Part shown: positions 53,086 through 63,971 of the stretch, piece by piece
How positions within the stretch are numbered: position 1 is the first letter of the stretch
Layout: each line of letters begins with the position of its first letter
Assembly (NCBI GenBank): GCA_963575745.1
Contig: CAUYUJ010014604.1
Coordinates: forward strand, 927,284 to 991,283
DNA: 64,000 nt
Direction: 5' to 3'
Source of the DNA: Prorocentrum cordatum
Taxonomy: Eukaryota > Sar > Dinophyceae > Prorocentrales > Prorocentraceae
Notes under the pieces: model-generated
What the model was told of the DNA's origin: nothing
Database searches by the model: none
What the model saw: only the letters and a program-made list of their open reading frames with translations
Translations under genes and position numbers: made by a program

Positions 53086-53743
53086 CTAAAAAACATCTCT
53101 GCCAGACAAACATAGCGGCTCGCCATGCGGAGTTAATGGAACTGCAAGGTTCGACGGGCCGACGCCAGCGATACACCCGATGCCCACCGCCATTGATTTC
53201 ACAACATTGCTAATTGTGTTCAACTTTATTCCGTTCGGTGCAATCTGGCCTTTGAAATAATTAGCATCTGACAATTTACCGACCAAAGAGCTCTGTCCGT
53301 GAGCGCCGCTCATTTGAGTAGACGCCGCCTATCTCTGTACGCGGGAATCTGAATGCGAACAAACGTCCCTCGTGATCCAAGCGCCAAGCAGTTTTTGAAT
53401 TCATTGCAAAACAATTTGGCCAGCGGTCCTCCGATGGATTTGGTTGAGCGGCCATCCACTGTAAATGCCTTCATGTATGCTTTAATATTATCGATGCGCC
53501 CGACATGTGCGCCTCGCCATCGGTTCTCAGGCCAGCTCGCCAGGCTAGCCTCGCTGACAACGCAATGCAAGTTTAGTTCGTCTGCAAGCACAACTCCCAG
53601 CTTCTTCGCGGTGCTGGTCCTCAACAGGCCGTTGCCGATGCAATGAACTAGATAGCTGATAGCCTTAGATGCGTGGAGCACAACGTTCTCGACTGGTAAC
53701 CCGGCCTCCAAATATAGCCAAGAATTTTCGCGGCAAGAATCAA
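53086..53743 (-). pseudogene. Truncated duplicate of the minus-strand retrogene
   Basis: Corresponds to the 3' part of 55270-56601, with about 94% similarity by eye (shared LCRENSWLYLxARLPVENVV-type start, KKLGVVLAD, ASLASWPENRWR, RSTKSIGGPLAK). It lacks everything upstream of the duplication breakpoint and is interrupted by the frame break that follows VENVV in both copies. Confidence 0.8.
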
Positions 53744-53897
53744 GTACTAATTGAAAGCCATGGCCAGGCACAGCTATCCCAGCATTTTTATTTTAAAGCA
53801 ACCATGGCCAGGCACAGCTATCACCGCATTTTTAATTAAAAATATGGGGGACCATTGCCAGACACGTTTTTTTTTTTTTTTGGGGGGGGGTGTAGAC

Positions 53898-53957
<60 letters not shown>

Positions 53958-54259
53958 CAACTGTGGAAGTTACTTCCAATGCAACGCTGCGAAAAAAAAA
54001 AAACACTTGGTTTTCTTTGGTTTTCGAATGAAAAATATGAGGGAGCCTGGTGTTGTCACAGCGCTTTAGTGAACTTAACTTCCATTGTTTGAACATGTTT
54101 TTCTATAAAAAAAGCTCTGGCAGCTGTGCCTGGCCATGGTTGTCTGAACATTTTTTTATTGAAAATGTTGTGATAGCTGTGCCTGGCAATGACAAAGCAA
54201 TATGTTTCTCAATTAAAAAGTTGTGATAGCTGTGCCTGGCCATGGTTTTCAATTAGTAC
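53744..54259. mobile_element. Palindromic element, copy 2 (516 bp)
   Basis: Ends are GTACTAATTGAAA and TTTCAATTAGTAC. Inner GGCCAGGCACAGCTATC is mirrored by GATAGCTGTGCCTGGCC. It contains a 15-base T-run and a second T-run of about 58 bases (53900-53957). No ORF. Confidence 0.85.
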
Positions 54260-54653
54260 ATTAATTTTAACAGGATTCCCTTTGTGGCCGGATACAAAGG
54301 AGTTCCTTTTCTAGCGGAATACACAGGAATTCCTTTTGTGGCGGTATACAACAGATTTTTTTTGCGGAATACAAAAGGATTTTTCTTGTGGCCGAATAAT
54401 AAGGGATTCTTTTTGTAGCGGAAGGCAAAGGATTCCCTTGCGTGGCGGAATGCAAAATAATTTCTTTTGCGGTGGAATGCAACAGATTTTTGGTGTGGCC
54501 GAATACAAAGGGGTTTCTTGTGTAGCGGAATACAACGGAATTCCTTATGTTGCGAAAAACAACAGGATTTCCTTTCTGGCGAAATGCAGAAGGATTCCCG
54601 TTGTGGTGGAGTACGAAAGAATTTCCCCCTTGTGGTGGAATACGAAGAGGTTT

Positions 54654-54655
<2 letters not shown>

Positions 54656-54722
<67 letters not shown>

Positions 54723-54754
54723 AATCGCTCTCTTTCTCTTTCTGTCTACCTCCC

Positions 54755-54838
<84 letters not shown>

Positions 54839-54841
54839 TTC

Positions 54842-54893
<52 letters not shown>

Positions 54894-54936
54894 TACGATT
54901 ACTACTACGACGACTACTACTACTACTACGACTACG

Positions 54937-54973
<37 letters not shown>

Positions 54974-55006
54974 GTAGTACTACTACTACTACTACCACTA
55001 CTACTA
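54656..55006. repeat. Expanded (CT)n plus (TAC)n microsatellite
   Basis: About 235 bp of CT with TTCT interruptions, then TAC/GAC triplets to 55006. Confidence 0.96.
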
Positions 55007-55269
55007 AGAGGATCGCAGATCCTATGGGCACCGCGGAGACGGCGGGATGGAGCGCGAACCGCAGGATCCTGCATGCTGAAAATGAAACTCTGCGTGCGTT
55101 TGTCCTCGTGTTGCTAGTCTGCGGGAAATCCAAGCGCGCGGTAGCTAGCAGCTACCTTGGGTGTAGCTAGCAGCTACATCGGGAATGCTAGCGAGCAGCC
55201 GGCTTAGGGCGAGCGCAAGAGAAGGTGATAGCAGGAATTCAATATCCAAAACACATTTCTGCCAGACAA

Positions 55270-56601
55270 TCATAGCGGCTCACCATGCGGAGCTAGTAAA
55301 ACTACAAGGTTCGACGGGCCGACGCCAGAGATGCACCCGATGTCCACCGCCAGTGATTTCACAACATTGCTAATTGTGTTCAATTTTATTCCGTTCGGTG
55401 CAATCTGGCCATTGAAATAGTTAGCGTCTGACAATTCACCTACCAAAGAGCTGTCCGTGAGTGCCGCTCGTTTGATCTGACGCCGCCTATATCTGTACGT
55501 AGGAATCTGAATGCGAACAAACGTCCCTCGTGATCCAAGCGCCAAGCAGTTTTTGATTTCATTGCGAAGCAATTTGGCCAGCGGTCCTCCGATGGATTTG
55601 GTTGAGCGACCATCCACTGTAAATGCCCTCGTGCATGCATTAATATGATCGATGCGCCCGACATGTGCGTCTCGCCATCGGTTCTCAGGCCAGCTCGCCA
55701 GGCTGGCCTCGCTGACAGCACAATGCAAGTTTAGATCGTCTGCAAGCACAACTCCCAGTTTCTTCGTGGTGCTGGTCCTCAATTGGCCGTTGTCGATGCA
55801 ATGAACTAGATAGCTGATAGCGTTAGATGTGGATCACAACGTTCTCGACCGGTAACCGGGCCTTCAAATATAGCCAAGAATTCTCGCGGCAAGAATCAAG
55901 TGCGTTGTCGTGAAACTTCTGGTCTAATGCTTCGTCCCTTGCTTCGAGCCACACGTCGCTCACTTTTGTTTTCATCGGTTGAGGAGGTGGGGTAATTGTT
56001 TTTGGATACCCGCGGTTTGAAACGCTCAGCTTATCGTCCTCGCTATCTGCTTCATCGTGCCACCGCCGCTTCCTGGAAGTCAATGCCAGAGATTGTGGGG
56101 CAGCTGTTTTATTTGCATATGCTTTGGTCAGCGTGTCTGATAACTCATCATCTGCTTTGGGGCCATGCGAACCGAAATGAACATCGCTGTCCTCGTCTGA
56201 AGAGGATGAGGATGAATCTTTTGTGAGATCCTCTCGTTTGCCACCAGCGTCTGAATTGCCATATGATGTTTGCCCCCATCCATACCCATGCCACAGATAT
56301 TGGTAATGCTAATAATTAGTTGACATAGGCACAACAACTGGCTGTTGAAAAGCTTGAGAAACAGAGCCGCCACCAAAGGATTGACTTAGGGCGCGCGCGG
56401 CATCTGGGAACAAGCTTTTCCAAATCCCAACCACTCCTCCTCCTTTTTTTATGCATCGTGAAGTTGTTTCGGAACCTTTAAATTGTGCTTTGCTTTCATA
56501 TCTTCGCACAAAGCGTCTCCAAATGAAGCCCAATCTGTAGATCTATTGATAGCATCTGGCGCCGGTCCCGCTGTGCCGATGATGCGGCGCAACTCCTCCA
56601 T
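55270..56601 (-). pseudogene. Minus-strand retrogene of unknown function
   Basis: ATG at 56601-56599 lies 21 nt after a relic SL. The N-terminal frame reads MEELRRIIGTAGPAPDAI and DWASFGDALCEDMKAKHNLK, then breaks at a seven-A run (plus-strand T-run 56444-56450) and continues KKGGGVVGIWKSLFPDAARA, breaks again near 56310, and resumes with a Ser/Asp-rich acidic segment, RKRRWHDEADSEDDKLSVSN (a possible nuclear signal) and a folded C-terminal part (KKLGVVLADDLNLHCAVSEA, FNGQIAPNGIKLNTISNVVK) ending at 55270. A further break near 55800 is shared with the truncated duplicate. About 440 codons, no intron seen. No known family. Confidence 0.65.
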
Positions 56602-56622
56602 GGCGACTCTCAAAGAAGCTAT

Positions 56623-56644
56623 CTTGTGCCACCAGTGCTACGGA
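56623..56644 (-). other. Relic spliced leader, minus strand
   Basis: On the minus strand TCCGTAGCACTGGTGGCACA then AG matches the SL at 17 of 22 positions, including the first eight and the last CAAG. It ends 21 nt before ATG 56601. With equal base frequencies a match this good is expected about 0.05 times in both strands of the window, and its position beside a start codon adds support. Confidence 0.65.
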
Positions 56645-56993
56645 TAATATGGCGGCAATACAAGAGCAATTGGAGTTGCGGCAACGTAGTACTAAGCAGT
56701 ATATGCTGATAATCTGTGTAGTGATGGCAATGTGTATGAATGATGATATCGGTTATGAGGAATGATGAAATAATAATAAGCAATATATTGTGATCATCTG
56801 CGTAGCGATGGCAATGTGTATGAATAGTGGTATTGATTATGATGAGTGATACTTTTTGGGCATCGTAAGCTGCGTATCTGCCATTATGAAGGCGATCAGT
56901 CTTCTCGCGCGTGCAGCACCTAATGCGAAAGCGAAACGCTTTCTTGTGAGAACGAGCAGTCCTCTTAATGAGTGGGAGAATTTCCTGCGTTGT
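56645..56993. other. AT-richer spacer with a short direct repeat
   Basis: Contains a direct repeat of about 75 bp (GCGATGGCAATGTGTATGAAT at about 56722 with a homologue at about 56803, GATGATATCGGTTATGA against GTGGTATTGATTATGA). No gene. Confidence 0.6.
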
Positions 56994-57389
56994 TCACTTG
57001 CCCGTGCGAGCCCGCTTCTTGCTTACTGCCGGAGTGTAGTCCTTCCTGTGCTTATCAGAACGTGAGAATCGGTTGCGCCACACGCAGAATTGTCGAAGAA
57101 GAAATCTGTAGTGAGCTCTTCGCATTCTGTATAGAAGCCGAAATTTGTCCAACTTTGGCCAGAACTGTTCTGCAGTTTGAGAATTGCAAGTTGACTTCTT
57201 CTTCGGGAAACGGGGCGTATCACACTTATGTCTTTTCCAATGGAACCCATCAAGATAGCATCCACCAGAGAACAGGGTTCCTTTCCAATCGTGATACATG
57301 CAATTGCAATCTCCAACGTAGTCGCGAACGGCACTTTTCGATTGCTTCATCTGTCGCAGCGCCTCCTTCTTTATATCCGGAACATTCAC
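56994..57389 (-). pseudogene. Transposase C-terminal fragment, KDZ/CxC-like
   Basis: The minus frame of 131 codons contains YLDGFHWKRHKC, then TCNSQTAEQFWPKLDKFRLL, YRMRRAHYRFLLRQF and WRN. The layout (Asp-x-Phe-His-Trp-x-x-His-x-Cys, then Asn-x-Gln-x-x-Glu-Gln, then a Met, then a terminal Asn) is that of the C-terminal RNase-H-like part of KDZ and related CxC-associated transposases. The Asp and Glu are candidate catalytic residues. There is no N-terminal half in frame upstream; 57400-57800 minus is Lys/Glu/Gly-rich. It lies on the same strand as the retrogene 55270-56601 but upstream of that gene's SL relic, so it is separate. Confidence 0.55.
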
Positions 57390-57877
57390 AATTCATCATT
57401 TTTCCCAAGTGGAGAATTGCATTTAAGGCGCCTTCTTGGCCTCTGCTCTTCATGCCCATTGTGGCCCAGAGACCTCAAATCCGGGTTTTTTCTTTTCAAT
57501 TTCGGCAGCCCTTTTGACGTGCTGGCATCGTCGATCTTTTTGTTCTACAGCGGGTCTACCCTTCTGCTTATATTTCTTTTTGAACTTCTTCTCGTCCTCA
57601 TTTACGATGCGCGTCACCTTCTCGTTGCCAGGGAGGCGTCCCGCGCGACCTGCTGCTGAGACCCCTTCTTGCTGTCCTCCTCCTCCCCCTCCTCCCTCTT
57701 CTCCTGGCGCCTCCCCCTTCTCTCCCTCCCCCTTCTCCGTCCTCCCCTTTTTTTTCCTCCTCCGGCTTTTTCGTTTCCTATGCCTTTGCAAATACATGCA
57801 TCGGATTGGGGGCCAAAAGCGCCCCAGATTTTTTTTAATTCTCTACATAGAAAAAACAAGCAAGACACTCCGAGGGG
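57390..57877. other. Pyrimidine-rich spacer
   Basis: CCTCCT/CTTCTC-rich between 57660 and 57780. Minus-strand frames are Lys/Glu/Gly-rich and may include the decayed N-terminal part of the transposase, but nothing is firm. Confidence 0.4.
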
Positions 57878-59170
57878 CCAAAAATGTTGTGTTTTGAATT
57901 GTAAAGCTGTTTCTCAATTGAAAACCAACAAGAACAAAAACCACAAACTGGAACCAACGAAACCCTGTGTTTTCAGGGTGTTTGCGCCTCTTCACGTTGA
58001 TTTCTATTGGTGAGCGCACAACAGAATCCTTGGGTGAGCCTGTGCAAACAGATTTCGATTGGACGGCCTTCAATTGGAATCCGGTTGAAAGCCTTTCAAA
58101 ATAATTATTTTGGTGGGCGCTACAAGAGGGTTCCTATTGTATCACAGGCATAGGAATCCTTTTGTAAACGCGTACATAAGGGTTCCCATTGAAAACCATC
58201 CAGTAGGATCCCTTTTGGAGGCAGCATACAAGAAATACTTTTGTAGGACATTACAAACATGATTCCTATGGTATCCCAGGTAATAGGAGCCCAATCATCG
58301 GCGGGACTGTCGGAACCGCCGCCGACGGAAACAAGAGAAAACAAACAACACAACAAAACTGACAATTTGGGGGAGCAAAAATGTTGCGTTTGAGTTGTAA
58401 AGCTGTTTTTCAATTGAAACCTTCAAATGCAGAAAAACACAAACTGGAACCAAGGACACCCTGTGTTTTCACTGTGTTTTTGCCTCCTCACATTGATTTT
58501 TATTGGTCGGCGCACAATAGGAACCGTTTGGTGGGCCTGCACAAAAAAGAATCCATTTGTAGCGCCAAACAGAAGGAATCCTTTTGAAAAGCTTTCAACC
58601 GGATTTTTTTGAAGGCCGTCCATTAGAAACTTGTCTGTACAGGCTCACCCAAGGATTCCCATTGTGCGCTGACCAATAGTAATCGATGTGGGGAGGCGCA
58701 AACGCTTGGAAAACACAGTGTTTCTGTGGTTCAAGTTTTTGGTTTTCAAAAAAAAAAAAACGCTTTACATTTAAAGACACAGCATGTTTGCTCCCCCAGA
58801 TTGTTTTTTTTTTGTGTTTGTTTGTTTTGTCGTTTTCCGTCGGCGGCAGTTCCGACAAATTTGCCGATAATTGGATTCATATTGCCTGAAATACAATAAG
58901 AATATTTTTGAAATGTCTTACAGCAGGATTCTTTTTATGCTGCCTCCAAAAGGAATCAATCCTATTGGATGGCTTTCACTAGGACTCCTCGTGCCGGTTT
59001 ACACAAGGATTCCTATTGCATGGGGTACACAAGGAATCTTTTTGTAACGCCAAACAAAAGGAATCCTTTTCAGAGTTCCCAAAAGGATTCTTATTGAAAC
59101 CGTTTAATAGGAGTCCTTTTGTCCAGGCTCACACAAGAATTCTTTATTGGGCGCCGGCCAATGGAAATCA
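57878..59170. repeat. Palindromic repeat cluster, left of copy C
   Basis: Three related blocks of about 150 bp with TTGTAAAGCTGTTT, ACAAACTGGAACCAA, CCCTGTGTTTTCA and TGATTTCTATTGG occur at 57890-58040 (+), 58380-58530 (+) and 58650-58800 (inverted), separated by AGGATTCCTATTG-type units and by GTCGGAACCGCCGCCGACGG / CGTCGGCGGCAGTTCCGAC. Confidence 0.85.
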
Positions 59171-60682
59171 ATTCTAGACGCTTCGCGTATCCCCACCAGC
59201 CCGTCCAGAAATGAGTCCCAGGGGAGTGGAGGTTATGAGGGAAGCGGGGGAGCATGCAGAAGAACAAAGGGCGGGGTGAGCCGCCATATACCCCAAGAGG
59301 GGGAGGATGTAGGAGGAGCCGTCGTCGTCGGAGTAGGAGGAGGAGGAGGAAGAGGAGGAGCAGGAGGAGGAGCAGGAGGAGGAGGAGGAGGAAGATAAGG
59401 AGGAGGAGATGGAGGACTGCGAGGACGAGAAGGAGGAAAAGGAAGGAAGGAGGAGGAGGAGGAGGAGGAGGAGGAGGAGGAGGAGGAGGGGGAGGGGGAG
59501 GAGGGAGGAGGAAGAAAAAGAAGAGGAGGAGGAGGACAATGGCGAGCTTGGGGGCCTCTTGGGCCGTCTTTGGGGCCTCTTGGCGGTCCCGGGGGCCTCT
59601 TGCGTATCTCGGGGAGCCTCTTGTGGCCTCTTGGGGGTCTCTTGGGCCTCTTGGAGGCCTCTTGGGGGCCTCTTGGGGCCTCTTGGGGCCCTCTTGGGGC
59701 GCTCTTGGGGCGCTCTTGGGAGCCTTCGAGGCGCTCTTGGGGCCATCTTGGAGGAGATCTATCAAAGAAGGGGGGGTCCCCAATTAGCGCTGCCCCTCTA
59801 GAGTGCCTCGAATCGCTTCTTGGGCCCTTCTTGAGGCCAAAATCTTTCCAAAACCTGAATAAAATCAATGTTTTGTGTTTTCTCGCCTTTTCGCTCTTGG
59901 AGCCGTCTTGGGCCGTCTTGGGAGCCTCTTGGGCCTCTTGGAGGTCTCTTGGGAGCCTTTTGGAGGCCTCTTGGGCGCCTCTTGGGGCCTCTTTGGGCGC
60001 TCTTGGGGCGCTCTTGGGGCGCTCTTGGGAGCCTTCGGGGCGCTCTTGGGGCCATCTTGGAGGAGATCGATCAAAGAAGAGGGGGTCCCCAATTAGCGTT
60101 GCCCCTCTAGAGTGCCTCGAGTCGCCTCTTGGGCCCCCCAAGAGGCCAAAATCCTTCCAAAACCTAGGTAAAATCATTGTTTGTTGCTTTCTCGCCTTTT
60201 CGCTCTTGGAGCCGTCTTGGGCCATCTTGAACTCTCTTGGGGCCTCTTGGGGGTCTCTTGGCAGCCTCTTAGAGGCTTCTTGGGGGCCTCTTGGGGTCTC
60301 TCGGGGCCCTCTTGGGGCGCTCTTGGGGCGCTCTTGGGAGCCTTCGGGGCGCTCTTGGGGCCATCTTGGAGGAGATCTATCAAAGAAGGGGGGAGCTCCA
60401 ATTAGGGTTGCCCCTCTAGAGTGCCTCGAAGCGCCTCTTGGGCCCCCCCAAGAGGCCAAAATCCTTCCAAAACCTAGGTAGAATCAATGTTTTGTGCTTT
60501 CTCGCTTTTTCGCTCTTGGAGCCGTCTTGAGCCATCTTGGGCGTCCCAACGACCCGCGGAACGCCCCGTCCAGGTCAGTGGGGAGGGGTAAGGGGAGGGG
60601 TAAACCCCTCCCCGAAGGGGAAGAAGGGGGTTGGCAGAGGAAACTCCCTAAACCACCTACGCCCTAAAGGGCTGGTGGGATT
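59171..60682. mobile_element. 1.5-kb repeat, copy C, inserted in a palindromic repeat
   Basis: Full-length copy from ATTCTAGACGCTTCGCG to GGGCTGGTGGGATT. It separates GGCCAATGGAAATCA from GAGGAGGCGCAGGTTCC, which in the related block at about 58670-58700 lie next to each other (GACCAATAGTAATCG then GGGGAGGCGCAAAC). This is direct evidence of insertion. Its GGA tract and 310-bp units differ slightly in number from copy A. Confidence 0.8.
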
Positions 60683-61080
60683 TGAGGAGGCGCAGGTTCC
60701 AGCTTGTGTTTCTTTTGGGTTTCAAGTGAAAAGCAGGTTTGCAATTGAAAACACAACATTTTTGTTCCCTCTGATTTTTTTTTTTTTTTTTTTCTCCGCC
60801 GGCGGCGCTTCCGACAGGTTTGCCGATAATTGGGTTCCTATTACCTGAGATACAACAGGAATCCTTTTGTAATGCCTTTCTAAAGGATTCCTTTTATGTT
60901 GCTTCCAAAAGGAATCCTGTTAGATGGCGTTCACTAGGAATCCTTCTGTACTGTTAACGAAAGGATTCCTATTGCCTGGGATACAATAGAAATCCTTTTG
61001 TAATGCCCTACAGAAGAATTTTAAGCTGTATCCAAAAGGAATCCTATTGGTTGGCTTTCAATTGGAATCATTTGTGTGGA
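60683..61080. repeat. Palindromic repeat cluster, right of copy C
   Basis: Continuation of the 57.9-59.2 kb family: TTGCAATTGAAAACACAACA, a T-run, CGCCGGCGGCGCTTCCGACA and several AGGAATCCTTTTGTAATGCC units. Confidence 0.85.
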
Positions 61081-61464
61081 GGCGTATGAGTTGATTTTCT
61101 GTGTGTTGTACAGAATGAAGCCCTTTCTCTAACCAGTCCGAGCGCCAGGAAAAGAGAAACGTAGATCACAGGGGTGGCCTTTTCCACATCTCTATATATA
61201 TATACACACACGCTTCTGTTTGTGAGTGTGTTTGATGACAAAATAATGGGCAGTTTCTGGCAGCGCTGGGGCCCGAACCAGGCCCTTCGAGTCCCCTCGA
61301 GGCCCACTTGGAGAAAACGCCGGCAGTCTTTTGCTTGTCGCGACGGAGGAGGTACGTGTCCCCAGACCTTTCGCAGGAGGCGTTTTAGCAATACTGTCAA
61401 TGTGGATCGAACCGTGGCCACGAGGGCGCTGCAGGATGCCCGACAATGTTAAGAACGTCCAATC
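61081..61464. other. Spacer, weak frames only
   Basis: Short TA/CA tract at 61190-61212. Overlapping frames on both strands, no decision possible. Confidence 0.4.
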
Positions 61465-61884
61465 ATGCTGATAATGCAGAAGGAGGTTTCGGAGGCCTCG
61501 GAGGCACGTCCAGGGGTTTGTTCCGACCCGGATTGTGAGGCGGATCCAGCCATGCCGACGAGGGGGTTCCAGGAACCAAAAGGAGAACCACAAAAGCACA
61601 AGAAGGTGATTCTCAATCCGCGATCGAGGTCTCGGGAGGGCCCCAGCCCCCCACCGTGCGCGCCGCCAACCGTCACCTTCGGGATCAACTCTGTGTACTG
61701 CCTCTTCTGCGCCATCAACGGCCCGTGGCTCAGGCGGCCGTGGCTCGCGACGGTCCAAAGGGGGAAGGGGGCAGGGGAGGATCGAGGAGGGGGAGAGGGA
61801 GGGAGGAGGGTTAGGAACGGGAGGAGGAGGAGGAGGAGGAGGAGGATGAGGAGGAGGAGGATGGAGGAGGGGAGAGAGTGGTGA
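61465..61884 (+). CDS. Hypothetical 139-aa ORF
   Basis: ATG 61465 opens a frame to 61884. The first 95 residues have normal composition with two Cys pairs (GVCSDPDCEADPAMP, INSVYCLFCAINGPWLRRPW), and the tail is Arg/Gly-rich because it runs into a GGA tract. The minus strand is also open over the same interval with Ser/Pro-rich translation, so support is limited. No family recognised and no SL relic upstream. Confidence 0.3.
   Translation: MLIMQKEVSEASEARPGVCSDPDCEADPAMPTRGFQEPKGEPQKHKKVILNPRSRSREGPSPPPCAPPTVTFGINSVYCLFCAINGPWLRRPWLATVQRGKGAGEDRGGGEGGRRVRNGRRRRRRRRMRRRRMEEGREW
61795..61875. repeat. (GGA)n tract
   Basis: GGA-rich purine tract. Confidence 0.85.
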
Positions 61885-61966
61885 CGGGGTGCGGGAGGAG
61901 GGGGTGTGGGAGAAGGTGGAGGGAGAAGGTGGAGGGAAAGGAGGGGGAGGCGGAGGAGCAAGGTTT

Positions 61967-62415
61967 ATGATGATGGTGGAGTTCGGTTGTGATACGATGA
62001 TGACGATGGTGATGCCGCTGATGATGACGATGATGATGGTAATGATGATGCTGATGGTGGTTGTGATTGTGATGGTGGTGGTGGTGATGATGGTGCTTGT
62101 GACGACGACGATGCTGATGATATTGACGATGATGCTGCTGCTGATGATGGTGGTGTTGATGATGATGATGCTGATGATTGTGATGATGCTGCTGATGCTG
62201 ATGCTGCTGCTGATGAGGATGCTGATGATGATGATGATTTTGATGTTGATTATGATGATGCTGATGATGATGATGATGGTGATGTCGATGTCGATGTCGA
62301 TGTCGATGGTGATTGTGATGGTGTTGGTGATGGTTATGGTCATGGTGACGACGATGGTGATGGTGATGGTGATGGTGACGGTGACGGTGACGGTTGCGGT
62401 GAAGTTGTTGAATTC
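61967..62415. repeat. GAT/GGT triplet and GATGTC hexamer tract
   Basis: About 450 bp of GATGAT, GGTGAT and GATGCT units with a (GATGTC)n block near 62280-62305. The poly-Met/Val and poly-Ile/Thr ORFs are artefacts. Confidence 0.96.
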
Positions 62416-62473
62416 TGATTCAAGAAAATAGCTATGTTTGATACGCCCACGGGTGCACTTTGTTTTTTCAATT

Positions 62474-63184
62474 GAAATGCCCCTCCCAGGGCTCGTACCT
62501 GTTTCTCACAAGGAGAAATCTTGAGCCTCAGACGGGGCCCCTGGCCCCCGGTTTACCACAACAACGGTTCCCGCCTGATATTTCTACGTACTTCTTCACA
62601 GTTCAAAGAAATCGAGCTCTCGCGCGGGCGTGCTCACATTTTGTTTGCAGGAGTCGCGCTCTCGCTTGTGACTGCCTTGCAATTTATTGAAAAGACGCGC
62701 CCTCGACATTCAGGAATCAGGTTCTCGCTTTGGACTTCCTCATGGTTTACTTGGGAATCTCGCTATCGCTCGAGACTCGCTCGCGATTCATGCAGGACTG
62801 ACGCTTCAGCGACCCGCCCGCTGGACCTGGCTGACTGGGCCGCCCGCCCGCCCGACCCGCCCTTCAGGGTCCGCCCGCCCGACCCGCTTGTTTTACTGCT
62901 CCTAGCCCCCCTCCTGCTAACCTCTCTCGTGCTCCGTCCTTCTCCCTCCCCCTTGTCCCTTCCTACCGCTTCCCTTCCCGTGTTTTAGGGGCTGCGCCAA
63001 GTACACGTGGCAGATGAGGAAGCTACACTTCCAACGGGGGTACGATCGAAGAAGAAGAGGACTGGTATTGATAGTTTCGGGATGTACAGGTTGAGTGGCA
63101 CGCGAGTTGCTTGTATTAGTTGAACACTCACTCTTGAAGAATAGTTATTGTTGATTCCCCCACCCGTGCACATGGTACTTTTCA
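62474..63184. repeat. 0.7-kb tandem duplication, unit 1
   Basis: Begins GAAATGCCCCTCCCAGGGCTCG and contains CCCGCCTGATATTTCT, several CTCTCGCGCGGG-type sub-repeats, a CCCGCCCGACC-rich part and TTTTAGGGGCTGCGCCAAGT with a downstream GGAAG..ACACTTCCAA. Confidence 0.85.
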
Positions 63185-63800
63185 GTAGAAGTGCCCCTTC
63201 TCGGGGCTCGCACCCTGGTTTTTGTCTGGGGAGGTCTTCCTGCCCCTGGCACCCCGGCAACAGTAACAACGACTCCCGCCTGATATTTCTTCACAGTTAT
63301 TCAAAAATCGCGCTCTCGCGCGGGAATTCCTCACATTTATGCAGGCATCTCGCTCTCGCGTGGGACTTCTTCGCAATTCATTCAGACGCCGTGCCCCCGA
63401 CACTCAGGAATCACTCTCTCGCTTTGGCTTTTCTCATGGTTTACTCGGAAATCGCGTTATCGCTCGAGATTTGCGATTCATGCAGGACTCACGCTTCAGC
63501 AACTCGCCTGCTCGACCTGGCCGCCTAGGCCCGCCTTCCCGACCCGACCGCTAGGGTCTGCCCGCCAGATTTGTCCCTCTGGTTCTACCACTTGTTTTCC
63601 TGCTTTTAGCCCCCCTTTCTATCCGTTCTCTCTTTCCCTGTTTTAGGGGCTTCGCTAAATGCACGTGCCAGGCAAGGAAGATACACTCCCAAGGGGGCAC
63701 CATCGAAGACGAAGAGGGCGGATACCGAGGGTTTGTGATATACGTGTTGACTGGCACGCGACCAGATAGGAGCGAACAGTCTCAAACTGATTGTTGAATG
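63185..63800. repeat. 0.7-kb tandem duplication, unit 2
   Basis: Same order of landmarks as unit 1 (GAAGTGCCCCTTCTCGGGGC, CCCGCCTGATATTTCT, GCTCTCGCGCGGGAATTC, TTTTAGGGGCTTCGCTAAAT), offset about 711 bp at the start and about 660 bp at the end. Confidence 0.85.
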
Positions 63801-63932
63801 TGAATGATTAAATATTTATTATTGTTGGACCCCCTGGGCGCTTTGGCGCTCTCGCCTCGGTGCCGGCTACATTTCCATTGAAAATTATGCTCACGCTCGA
63901 GCGGTTTGGGGGGGCGCCCAAACCAGCCCCCC
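63801..63932. other. Window-end spacer
   Basis: No gene seen. Confidence 0.5.

Positions 63933-63970
<38 letters not shown>
63933..63970. repeat. (CAA)n microsatellite
   Basis: About 12 CAA triplets. Confidence 0.97.

Positions 63971-63971
<1 letters not shown>

Larger units (their letters stand above)
51756..53743. repeat. 2-kb tandem duplication, unit 1
   Basis: Contains palindromic element 1, the GGAATTCC array, the CT/TAC microsatellite and a truncated 3' part of the minus-strand retrogene. The junction with unit 2 is at AATCAAG|TACTAATTG, where the intact gene (about 55900) continues with TGCGTTG. Confidence 0.85.
53744..55900. repeat. 2-kb tandem duplication, unit 2
   Basis: Same order as 51756-53743 and about 170 bp longer because the CT and TAC tracts expanded. 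It continues without a break into the rest of the minus-strand retrogene. Confidence 0.85.
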
